NCBI GenBank assembly: GCA_016919605.1
Contig: JACXTQ010000220.1
Location: 1 to 5,347, forward strand
Length of the DNA stretch: 5,347 nt
Source of the DNA: Methylovulum sp.
Lineage (GTDB): Bacteria > Pseudomonadota > Gammaproteobacteria > Methylococcales > Methylomonadaceae
Direction: 5' to 3'
The notes under the pieces are model-generated. The model was given only the letters and a program-made list of their open reading frames with translations. It searched no databases and was not told the DNA's origin. Of this stretch, positions 1 through 5,347 are shown in pieces. The stretch's first letter is position 1. Every line of letters starts with the position of its first letter. A program made the translations under genes and the position numbers.

Positions 1-744
1 AAGCAGATTATCAAGCATTATGGTGTGGACATGGACGAGGCGCTATGCCAAGACCTTACGCAATTTAAAAGCTTTAACGACTTTTTTACCCGTGAATTAA
101 AGCCGGGGGTTAGGCCATTGACCCATGAACCCTATGCGATAGCCTGCCCCGCCGATGGTGCGGTCAGCCAAGCCGGGGCGATTAGCGATGGCAAGATTTT
201 TCAGGCCAAAGGTAAAAGCTTTACCGCGCAAGAGTTGCTCGGTGGCTGTAGCGAACGCGCCGCACCGTTTCAAAACGGCCAGTTTGCGACCATTTATCTG
301 TCGCCCAAAGACTATCATCGCTTACACATGCCTTTGACGGGAACGCTTAAGGAAATGGTGCATGTCCCAGGCTGCCTGTTTAGCGTCAACACCATCACCA
401 CTCAAACCGTACCGGGATTGTTTGCCAGGAACGAGCGCGTTTGCTGCCTGTTCGATACTCCAGCAGGGCCTATGGCCTTGGTGTTGGTGGGGGCGATTTT
501 TGTCTCCAGCATCGAAACCGTCTGGCACGGAGTCGTTACCCCGCCTACTATCGGTAGCGTCCGCCAATGGGATTACTCCAACAACCCATCGACTTTGCAA
601 ATGGGCGAAGAAATGGGGCGTTTTAATATGGGTTCCACCATTATCATGCTGTTTGGCAAAGATAAAATACAGTGGGATAGTAGCTTTGCGGCGGATAAAA
701 CCGTGAAGCTAGGCGAAAAAATCGGCAGAGTGTTAACCCGTTAA
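1..744 (+). CDS. psd: Phosphatidylserine decarboxylase proenzyme, 5' end missing
   Basis: Converts phosphatidylserine to phosphatidylethanolamine at the inner membrane, the last step of PE synthesis. The frame is open from base 1 (247 sense codons, TAA at 742-744), and comparison with remembered E. coli Psd suggests about 35-40 N-terminal residues lie off the left edge. The GTG at 25 is an internal valine, not the start. Landmarks: FNDFFTREL near 73-99; PADG with the catalytic-type Asp at 154-156; DYHRLHMP at 313-336 with two His, the second at 325-327; LFARNERV near 418-441; SIETVWHG near 508-531; and MGST at 628-639. In this family the chain cleaves itself between the Gly and Ser of that motif, and the Ser (634-636) becomes the pyruvoyl group. 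Thus the small alpha chain is the last ~44 residues and the rest is the beta chain. The motif is MGST where E. coli has LGST. The Asp/His/Ser triad is complete, so the enzyme should be active. Family assignment is very secure. Confidence 0.97.
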   Translation, partial: KQIIKHYGVDMDEALCQDLTQFKSFNDFFTRELKPGVRPLTHEPYAIACPADGAVSQAGAISDGKIFQAKGKSFTAQELLGGCSERAAPFQNGQFATIYLSPKDYHRLHMPLTGTLKEMVHVPGCLFSVNTITTQTVPGLFARNERVCCLFDTPAGPMALVLVGAIFVSSIETVWHGVVTPPTIGSVRQWDYSNNPSTLQMGEEMGRFNMGSTIIMLFGKDKIQWDSSFAADKTVKLGEKIGRVLTR

Positions 745-792
745 GTAGCGGGATGGGCTGCGCTTATCCTGATATTACCTTTACATCTTGTT

Positions 793-833
793 AAGACCGC
801 ATCGGGCAGACAAGCATCTGACCGATGCTTCTT
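793..833 (+). terminator. Interrupted hairpin after psd, possible terminator
   Basis: GCATCGG (799-805) pairs with CCGATGC (822-828). Inside it CAGA (807-810) pairs with TCTG (817-820) across one G/A mismatch, leaving a 6-nt loop. Outside it AAGA (793-796) can pair with TCTT (830-833) across a small internal loop. This is a strong fold about 50 bp past the psd stop, where a terminator is expected. The 3' side has only TTCTT and then GGCC, not a clean T-run, so it is a weak intrinsic terminator at best. It may instead protect the psd mRNA 3' end. Confidence 0.45.
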
Positions 834-860
834 GGCCTCTAAGGTCAAGCCCACCTTACG

Positions 861-875
861 ATTGATAGAATCAAT
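861..875. promoter_or_regulatory. T-N11-A dyad, candidate LysR-type operator
   Basis: ATTGAT (861-866) and ATCAAT (870-875) form a perfect inverted repeat around AGA. This gives the T-N11-A pattern (862 and 874) known for LysR-family regulators, the family that includes OxyR. It lies about 155 bp upstream of the peroxiredoxin start. It does not match the published OxyR consensus of spaced ATAG/CTAT elements well, and T-N11-A dyads are common by chance in AT-rich DNA. The regulator is therefore unknown. Confidence 0.3.
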
Positions 876-902
876 TGTCCTAATCTAAACAATCAATTGT
901 CC
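869..902. repeat. Two direct copies of a 12-bp sequence
   Basis: AATCAATTGTCC occurs exactly at 869-880 and again at 891-902. The starts are 22 bp apart, roughly two helical turns, so proteins bound to both copies would sit on the same DNA face. The first copy overlaps the right arm of the dyad at 861-875. The place, upstream of a peroxide-defence pair, suggests tandem regulator sites, but that role is inference. Confidence 0.6.
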
Positions 903-926
903 AATAAGTGCTAGTGTCACTAAACT
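897..926 (+). promoter_or_regulatory. Candidate sigma-70 promoter (distal) for peroxiredoxin-gor
   Basis: TTGTCC (897-902) as a -35 box and TAAACT (921-926) as a -10 box match the consensus at 4 of 6 positions each, with an 18-bp spacer. The -35 box lies inside the second 12-bp repeat and the -10 overlaps the palindrome TAGTGTCACTA (912-922). Regulators bound there would control it directly. Transcription would start near 933 and give a leader of about 97 nt. Confidence 0.3.
912..922. promoter_or_regulatory. 11-bp palindrome TAGTGTCACTA
   Basis: TAGTG (912-916) and CACTA (918-922) are perfect inverted arms around a single T. The site overlaps the candidate -10 at 921-926, a position typical of a repressor operator. 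No regulator can be named. Confidence 0.3.
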
Positions 927-950
927 ATCACCGTGCTTAACGATGAGAGT

Positions 951-978
951 TTGACCTAGTAAATGAACTACCTACGCT
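951..978 (+). promoter_or_regulatory. Candidate sigma-70 promoter (proximal) for peroxiredoxin-gor
   Basis: TTGACC (951-956) is a 5-of-6 match to the -35 consensus. TACGCT (973-978), 16 bp further on, matches the -10 consensus at only 3 of 6 positions. Transcription would start near 985, giving a leader of about 45 nt. The weak -10 would suit a promoter needing an activator, for example one bound at the upstream repeats. It is an alternative to the promoter at 897-926. Confidence 0.25.
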
Positions 979-1018
979 TCTCCTCGTCTGCATCTATTCA
1001 TGCCCCCTTAAAAAAACC

Positions 1019-1022
1019 GGAG
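1019..1022 (+). promoter_or_regulatory. Ribosome binding site of the peroxiredoxin gene
   Basis: GGAG lies 7 bases before the ATG at 1030 and supports that start over the upstream ATG at 963, which has no such sequence. Confidence 0.75.
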
Positions 1023-1029
1023 AACTACA

Positions 1030-1551
1030 ATGCCTTTAACCTTACCTGATGTCGTATTTAAAACCCGTGTCCGTGATGAAAGTATCGGCGGTGACAACCC
1101 GTTCCGCTGGCAAGATGTCAGCACCGATGCTATTTTCAAAGGCAAAAAAATCGTAATCCTGGCCTTACCCGGTGCATTCACGCCCACATGTTCCAGTACC
1201 CATTTGCCTGGCTTTGAGACCCATTATCAGGCGATCATCGACCAAGGGGTCGATGAAGTCTATTGCTTAAGCGTCAATGATGCCTTTACGATGTTCCAAT
1301 GGGGCAAGCACTTAGGTATCAAGCAGGTAAAAATGTTGCCCGATGGTAACGGTGATTTTACCCGTGGCATGGGCATGTTGGTGAAAAAAGAAAACTTAGG
1401 CTTTGGCTACCGCTCATGGCGTTATGCCATGTTGGTTGACGATAAGGCCATCGTCAAAGTGTTCAGCGAACCTGGGCAAGCGGACAATTGCCCTGATGAC
1501 CCGTTTTCTGTCAGCAGTGCCGAGACGATGCTGGCTTATTTGCAAAACTGA
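1030..1551 (+). CDS. Prx5-type peroxiredoxin, stand-alone (no glutaredoxin domain)
   Basis: A 173-residue cytoplasmic thiol peroxidase that reduces hydrogen peroxide and organic peroxides to water or alcohols. The thioredoxin-fold redoxin domain fills the whole protein. The active-site motif PGAFTPTCSSTHLPGF (residues 47-62) has the diagnostic Pro47-x3-Thr51-x2-Cys54. Cys54 (TGT, 1189-1191) is the peroxidatic cysteine, and Arg131 in RSWRYAMLVDD is the likely conserved active-site arginine. The sequence is of the kind found as the N-terminal part of bacterial Prx5-glutaredoxin hybrids, but the frame stops after the redoxin domain. Other cysteines are Cys79 and Cys154 (in DNCPDDPF); Cys154 could act as a resolving cysteine, which is unproved. 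The ATG follows a good GGAG. The gor gene starts 70 bp downstream, so glutathione is the probable reductant, perhaps through a separate glutaredoxin. The family call is secure; the reductant is inference. Confidence 0.95.
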   Translation: MPLTLPDVVFKTRVRDESIGGDNPFRWQDVSTDAIFKGKKIVILALPGAFTPTCSSTHLPGFETHYQAIIDQGVDEVYCLSVNDAFTMFQWGKHLGIKQVKMLPDGNGDFTRGMGMLVKKENLGFGYRSWRYAMLVDDKAIVKVFSEPGQADNCPDDPFSVSSAETMLAYLQN

Positions 1552-1559
1552 CGGTCGGC

Positions 1560-1588
1560 TTGGGGCGCGGCGTTCGGTTGCGCTCCAA
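1560..1588 (+). promoter_or_regulatory. Hairpin between the peroxiredoxin gene and gor
   Basis: TTGGGGCGC (1560-1568) pairs with GCGCTCCAA (1580-1588) as a 9-bp stem with one G-U pair. The loop is 11 nt and could be narrowed by two more G-U pairs and a C-G pair. It starts 8 bases after the peroxiredoxin stop and ends 21 bases before the gor Shine-Dalgarno sequence. The downstream bases are mixed, with no T-run, so it is unlikely to be a full terminator. It may instead stabilise the upstream mRNA or lower read-through so that less Gor than peroxiredoxin is made. Confidence 0.45.
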
Positions 1589-1609
1589 TACCTTGTTGAC
1601 TTTAACGCT

Positions 1610-1614
1610 AAGGA
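1610..1614 (+). promoter_or_regulatory. Ribosome binding site of gor
   Basis: AAGGA lies 7 bases before the ATG at 1622. It gives gor its own initiation signal and supports this start. Confidence 0.75.
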
Positions 1615-1621
1615 CACTTAA

Positions 1622-2974
1622 ATGACCTCTTATGACTATGATCTGTTTGTGATTGGCGCGGGTTCCGGTGGCGTGCGTGCCGCCCGGATGGCTGCCGGTC
1701 TGGGGGTTCGGGTCGCCATTGCCGAACACCTTTACTTGGGCGGCACGTGTGTCAATGTCGGTTGCGTCCCGAAAAAGCTGTTTGTGTATGCGGCGCATTT
1801 TCATGATGATTTCCAAGCCTCTAAAGGTTTTGGCTGGTCGCTAGGCGAACCACATTTTTCCTGGTCTAAGTTGCTTGCGCAAAAAAATCAAGAAATTAGT
1901 CGGTTACAAGGCATTTATGGCAATTTGCTCAACAATTCCGGTGTCACCGTTATTGACGGCAAAGCCGTTGTGCAGGATGCCCATACCGTCATAGTGAACG
2001 GGCAGGCTTACCGTTGTGAGCGGATTTTAATCGCCACGGGCGGCTGGCCAGACATTCCTGATTTTCCTGGCAAAGAGCATGTTATCACTTCCAATGAAAT
2101 GTTTGCCCTAGAGCAATTGCCCAAACGCATCCTGATTGTCGGTGGCGGCTATATAGCCGTAGAGTTTGCGGGCATTATGCGCGGCTTAGGAGTGGAGACG
2201 ACCTTGTGTTATCGCGGCAAGCAATTGCTGCGCGGATTCGATGACGATGTCAGGGATTTTGTCGCCCAAGAAATGCAGAAAAAAGGTATCACCATACATT
2301 TTGACACTACTATCCAAGCCATTACAAAAACCGCCGATGGCTTCGTTGCAGATAGTGGCCAAGACCAACCGTTGGAAGCGGATTTGGTGTTATATGCCAC
2401 CGGACGCGCCCCTAATACCGCCGGATTGGGCTTGGAAGCGGTAGGTGTGGCGTTGGACGGGCGCGGAGCCATCCAAGTCAATGCCGAGTACCAAACTACT
2501 ATCAGCTCGATTTACGCGCTCGGTGATGTCACTGACCGCATCAGCCTGACTCCGGTGGCGATTGCCGAAGCGATGGCGTTGGTCAACCAGCTTTATGGTG
2601 GCTCGGCCACTCCGGTCGATTATGACAACATCCCCACCGCCGTTTTTTGCCAACCCAATGTCGGAACGGTGGGTTTGAGCGAAACCGAGGCTAGAAAGCG
2701 TTATAGCGATATTGTAATTTATAAGTCGGTGTTTACGCCGATGAAGCACTCGCTGTCGGGTTTGGGCGAAAAAACCTTGATGAAGATGGTGGTCAGGCGT
2801 AGCACCGACCAAGTGCTGGGTATCCATATTGTTGGGGCGGAAGCGGGGGAGATTATCCAAGGCATGGCGGTGGCGATCCGCGCTGGCGCAACTAAAGCGG
2901 TGTTTGATTCGACCATCGGTGTCCACCCCACCGCTGCCGAAGAGTTAGTGACTATGCGCAAAGCGGTTGAGTAA
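1622..2974 (+). CDS. gor: Glutathione-disulfide reductase (NADPH)
   Basis: A cytoplasmic FAD enzyme, normally a homodimer, that reduces glutathione disulfide to glutathione with NADPH. Its 450 residues are the usual full length for the bacterial family. In order: the FAD-binding fingerprint VIGAGSGG (10-17); the redox-active disulfide GGTCVNVGC with Cys43 and Cys48; the second Rossmann domain IVGGGYIAVEFAG (172-184); Arg198 and Arg204, the arginines that select NADPH over NADH in E. coli Gor; YALGDV (298-303), the second FAD contact; and HPTAAE (435-440) in the C-terminal dimer domain, with the catalytic His435 and Glu440. The YIAVEFAG context, the two arginines and the overall E. coli Gor-like sequence separate it from mercuric reductase, lipoamide dehydrogenase and trypanothione reductase. 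It is probably co-transcribed with the peroxiredoxin gene 70 bp upstream, whose oxidised glutathione it would recycle. All key residues are present and no frameshift is seen. Confidence 0.97.
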   Translation: MTSYDYDLFVIGAGSGGVRAARMAAGLGVRVAIAEHLYLGGTCVNVGCVPKKLFVYAAHFHDDFQASKGFGWSLGEPHFSWSKLLAQKNQEISRLQGIYGNLLNNSGVTVIDGKAVVQDAHTVIVNGQAYRCERILIATGGWPDIPDFPGKEHVITSNEMFALEQLPKRILIVGGGYIAVEFAGIMRGLGVETTLCYRGKQLLRGFDDDVRDFVAQEMQKKGITIHFDTTIQAITKTADGFVADSGQDQPLEADLVLYATGRAPNTAGLGLEAVGVALDGRGAIQVNAEYQTTISSIYALGDVTDRISLTPVAIAEAMALVNQLYGGSATPVDYDNIPTAVFCQPNVGTVGLSETEARKRYSDIVIYKSVFTPMKHSLSGLGEKTLMKMVVRRSTDQVLGIHIVGAEAGEIIQGMAVAIRAGATKAVFDSTIGVHPTAAEELVTMRKAVE

Positions 2975-3058
2975 GGCGCTATCATGACGACAAAGCGAAT
3001 AAAAAATCACCAGTGTTTGCCATTGTGCTTGCCTATTATACGGAGTGAAAAGTTTTAA

Positions 3059-3087
3059 AATCCTAGACATTGGGGTCTGATAGGATT
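3059..3087. other. Hairpin in the gor-mfd gap
   Basis: AATCCT (3059-3064) pairs with AGGATT (3082-3087), and AGAC (3065-3068) with GTCT (3075-3078). A 3-nt bulge (GAT) lies on the right arm and the loop is ATTGGG. On the + strand no T-run follows, so as a gor terminator it would be weak. On the - strand the hairpin is followed by TTTTAAAAC, a slightly better terminator form, but no - strand gene to its right needs one. It could also be a protein-binding dyad about 40 bp before the mfd -10 box. Confidence 0.4.
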
Positions 3088-3124
3088 GACGGGCAGTTTT
3101 CACCTACATTAACAAGGGCTGTTG

Positions 3125-3130
3125 TATAAT
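3125..3130 (+). promoter_or_regulatory. Perfect -10 box of the mfd promoter
   Basis: TATAAT matches the sigma-70 -10 consensus at all six positions, 27 bases before the mfd ATG. No good -35 box sits at 16-18 bp: the bases there are around ACCTAC (3102-3107). TTCACC (3099-3104) matches 4 of 6 but is 20 bp away, and TTGACG (3086-3091) is 33 bp away. The TG just before the box is one base short of the usual extended -10 spacing. Transcription would start near 3137, about 20 nt before mfd. Confidence 0.6.
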
Positions 3131-3157
3131 CGCGCTTTTGGTTAACCGCTCACTTTC

Positions 3158-5347
3158 ATGGCCCATTCGTTAATTTTTTCTCCGGCGACCCCGCAAACTT
3201 CCGCACAAACCCTAGTCTGGTCCGGTTTGACGGGGTGTGCCGATGCCTTGGCATTGGCAACGGCGATTGCCAAAGAAAAACGCCTGTTCGTCATCATCAC
3301 GCCCGACAACCAAACGGCTTTGCGGCTAGAGCATGAGCTGGCGTTTTTTCTTGACAAGCAATACCCGATACTGCATTTCCCAGATTGGGAAACTTTGCCT
3401 TACGATGTCTTTTCGCCGTTGCCGGAAATCACTTCCGAACGCCTAAAAGTGTTGGCCTTGTTACCGGAAGTCAAGCGCGGGGCCCTGGTGGTGCCGGTCA
3501 CTACCCTGATGCACCGTCTAGCGCCGCGTGAACACGTTTTGGCGAACAGTTTTGCGATTAAGGTGGGTGATGATTTTAATTTGGAACTTAACCGCCTTAA
3601 ATTGGAAAGCGTGGGCTACCAATGTGTGTCGCAAGTTTACCAGCATGCTGAATTTGCTGTGCGCGGGGCGATTGTTGATTTGTTCCCTATGGGCAGTTCG
3701 GTACCGTTTCGGATTGAATTGTTTGATGAAACTATTGAATCTATCCGCACCTTCGATCCTGAAAGCCAACGCTCATTGGAAAAAATAGAGCAGATACAAT
3801 TATTTCCGGCGCGTGAGTTTCCATTTACCGATGAAGCTATTAAGCACTTTAAGCAAGCGTTCCGCGATGCCTTTCCGCAAACGTCACTGAAAAACAGTTT
3901 GTATGCCGATGTCAGCAAAAGCGTGGCGTTTAACGGCATCGAATATTATCTACCGCTGTTCGTCAGCCAAACCGCGACCTTATTTGACTACTTGCCGATT
4001 TCGGCGGTGGTGGTGGTTAACGATAGCTTCGCCGCCCATTCACAGGCTTTTTACAGCGATGCCCAAGAGCGTTACGAGCAACGCAAATACGATTTGGAGC
4101 GGCCATTATTAACGCCAGAGCAACTTTTTTTGTCCCCCGATGAGTTGTCCGGCAAAGTTAGTCGTTTTGCGCGTATTATTTTGGATGGCAAAATTTTGGC
4201 CGATAGCCCTTGCAAAACCCTGCCGGATTTGACTTTTAACGCCAAGCTTGACCAGCCCGCGCAACGCTTACAACACTTTATCGGGGCTTTTTCCGGCAAA
4301 ATCCTATTGGTCGCCGAATCGGCGGGACGTAGGGAGGCTTTGCTGGATAGGCTAAGATCATGCCGGATCAGCAGCAAGCGTGTCGATAGTTGGCAGCAGT
4401 TTTTGGACAGCGAAGCCAGCGTGTGCATGGTGGTCGCTCCCGTGGAAAACAGCTTGTGGTTGCTCGACCCTGCCCTGGCGATCATTACCGAGCCGTTGTT
4501 GTCCGGCGAAAAAGTCCAGCAACAACGCCGTCGGCGCAAATCCGCCGCGCGTGAGTTGGAAGCCATCGTCAACAATCTGAATGAATTGACCATAGGTTCG
4601 CCAGTTGTCCATCAGGAACATGGTGTAGGCCGTTATCTGGGCTTGCAAACCTTGGCCATTGGCGGCATTCCGGCAGAATTTTTGACCTTGGAATATGCCA
4701 ATAACGACAAGCTGTATGTGCCCGTGTCCACCCTGCATGTCATAGGCCGTTATACAGGGACGAATCCTGACACGGCACCGTTGCACAAATTGGGTGGCGA
4801 CCAATGGGCGAAAACCAAGAAAAAGGCTATCGAGAAAATCCGTGATGTCGCCGCCGAATTGTTGGATATCCACGCCCAACGCGCCATTAAGCAAGGCCAT
4901 GCCTTTGTTATTGAAAACACCGAATATCAAACTTTCGCTGAGGCGTTTCCGTTTGAAGAAACCCCCGACCAGCACACCGCGATTTTGGCGATATTAGACG
5001 ATATGGTTAGCCCGCAACCGATGGATAGGGTGATTTGCGGCGATGTCGGTTTCGGTAAGACGGAAGTGTCGATGCGGGCGGCGTTCATTGCTGTGCAAAG
5101 CGGCAAACAAGTCGCCGTGCTAGTCCCCACCACTTTATTGGCGCAACAGCATTACCAAAATTTCTGCGACCGCTTTGCCGACTGGCCCGTGCGTATCGAA
5201 GTCATGTCGCGCTTTGTCACCCCCAAACAGCAAAAAGAAATCGCCGCAGCCTTGGCGCAAGGTCTGGTCGATATTGTTATCGGTACCCACACGTTGCTGT
5301 CCAAGGAATTGAAATATAAGGCTCTGGGGCTGGTGGTGATTGATGAG
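3158..5347 (+). CDS. mfd: Transcription-repair coupling factor Mfd, 3' end missing
   Basis: An ATP-driven DNA translocase that pushes RNA polymerase off stalled sites at DNA damage and recruits UvrA for nucleotide excision repair. The window holds 730 codons, open to the right edge, of a family near 1150. The UvrB-like N-terminal module shows DWETLPYD (76-83), RGAIVDLFP (169-177) and GIEYYLPLF (260-268), and a later domain shows ESAGRREAL (387-395). The RNA-polymerase-binding, CarD-like domain starts near 477, with VHQEHGVGRY (484-493) and YANNDKLYVPV (513-523). The translocase begins with Walker A GDVGFGKTE (628-636, Lys634), then PTTLLAQQHY (657-666) and GTH (709-711). The window ends at Asp-Glu, the start of the DEEH Walker B box. 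Missing are the second helicase lobe, the translocation motif and the UvrA-masking C-terminal domain. An in-frame TAA at 3143-3145, with only ACT, CTC, CCG and TTC codons after it, makes the ATG at 3158 the first possible normal start. It has no Shine-Dalgarno sequence. The gene appears separate from gor. Confidence 0.97.
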   Translation, partial: MAHSLIFSPATPQTSAQTLVWSGLTGCADALALATAIAKEKRLFVIITPDNQTALRLEHELAFFLDKQYPILHFPDWETLPYDVFSPLPEITSERLKVLALLPEVKRGALVVPVTTLMHRLAPREHVLANSFAIKVGDDFNLELNRLKLESVGYQCVSQVYQHAEFAVRGAIVDLFPMGSSVPFRIELFDETIESIRTFDPESQRSLEKIEQIQLFPAREFPFTDEAIKHFKQAFRDAFPQTSLKNSLYADVSKSVAFNGIEYYLPLFVSQTATLFDYLPISAVVVVNDSFAAHSQAFYSDAQERYEQRKYDLERPLLTPEQLFLSPDELSGKVSRFARIILDGKILADSPCKTLPDLTFNAKLDQPAQRLQHFIGAFSGKILLVAESAGRREALLDRLRSCRISSKRVDSWQQFLDSEASVCMVVAPVENSLWLLDPALAIITEPLLSGEKVQQQRRRRKSAARELEAIVNNLNELTIGSPVVHQEHGVGRYLGLQTLAIGGIPAEFLTLEYANNDKLYVPVSTLHVIGRYTGTNPDTAPLHKLGGDQWAKTKKKAIEKIRDVAAELLDIHAQRAIKQGHAFVIENTEYQTFAEAFPFEETPDQHTAILAILDDMVSPQPMDRVICGDVGFGKTEVSMRAAFIAVQSGKQVAVLVPTTLLAQQHYQNFCDRFADWPVRIEVMSRFVTPKQQKEIAAALAQGLVDIVIGTHTLLSKELKYKALGLVVIDE

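Noticed and set aside
25..27. GTG as the start of psd
   Set aside because: The frame is open to base 1 and the residues before it (KQIIKHYG) fit the Psd N-terminal region, so the gene is cut by the window edge and this GTG encodes an internal valine.
322..600. Antisense 92-codon frame inside psd
   Set aside because: It covers conserved psd codons on the opposite strand and has no independent support.
865..925. OxyR binding site upstream of the peroxiredoxin gene
   Set aside because: ATAG occurs at 865-868, but the regularly spaced ATAG/CTAT elements of the OxyR consensus are not present; only a general LysR-like dyad can be claimed.
963..1049. 28-codon + strand frame beginning ATG AAC TAC and overlapping the peroxiredoxin start
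   Set aside because: No ribosome binding site, serine-rich low-complexity content, and it overlaps the well-supported peroxiredoxin start and its GGAG in another frame.
3034..3042. TATTAT/TATACG as a promoter -10 in the gor-mfd gap
   Set aside because: No -35-like sequence at usable spacing; TTGCCA at 3017-3022 is too close, and the TATAAT at 3125 is far better placed.
2984..3058. 24-codon + strand frame just after gor
   Set aside because: No Shine-Dalgarno sequence and no recognisable features; the length is expected by chance.
4072..4975. Long antisense frames (173 and 205 codons) inside mfd
   Set aside because: They lie opposite strongly conserved Mfd coding sequence and show no recognisable protein motif, so they are shadows of mfd codon use.

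Overview
The window carries four protein genes, all on the + strand and all ordinary chromosomal housekeeping or stress genes of a Gram-negative bacterium. Two are cut by the window edges. The Psd and Mfd readings resemble gammaproteobacterial (E. coli-like) proteins throughout. The Mfd reading keeps almost the same residue numbering as remembered E. coli Mfd: the Walker A lysine is residue 634 and the last two residues, 729-730, begin the DEEH box. A gammaproteobacterium is therefore the best guess; the genus cannot be fixed from the sequence.

Layout: (1) 1-744, the C-terminal ~85% of phosphatidylserine decarboxylase (psd), missing its N-terminus at the left edge. (2) 745-1029, a 285-bp gap with a strong interrupted hairpin just after psd (possible terminator) and then an AT-rich regulatory-looking block with a 12-bp direct repeat, a T-N11-A dyad and an 11-bp palindrome. 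(3) 1030-1551, a Prx5-type peroxiredoxin with no fused glutaredoxin domain. (4) 1552-1621, a 70-bp spacer containing a GC-rich hairpin. (5) 1622-2974, glutathione reductase (gor). (6) 2975-3157, a 183-bp gap with a hairpin and a perfect TATAAT box. (7) 3158-5347, the first 730 codons of mfd, the transcription-repair coupling factor, running off the right edge. This long open frame has no stop inside the window.

How they work together: the peroxiredoxin and glutathione reductase genes look like a two-gene peroxide-defence operon. The peroxiredoxin reduces peroxides, probably at the expense of glutathione, and Gor regenerates glutathione with NADPH. The repeats upstream are candidate regulator sites for this pair. 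psd (membrane lipid synthesis) and mfd (DNA repair) appear to be separate transcription units.

I found no mobile element, CRISPR array, tRNA or rRNA, and nothing that amounts to a previously undescribed system. The points worth checking are regulatory: the operator-like repeats before the peroxiredoxin gene, the hairpin between peroxiredoxin and gor, and the short mfd leader without a Shine-Dalgarno sequence.
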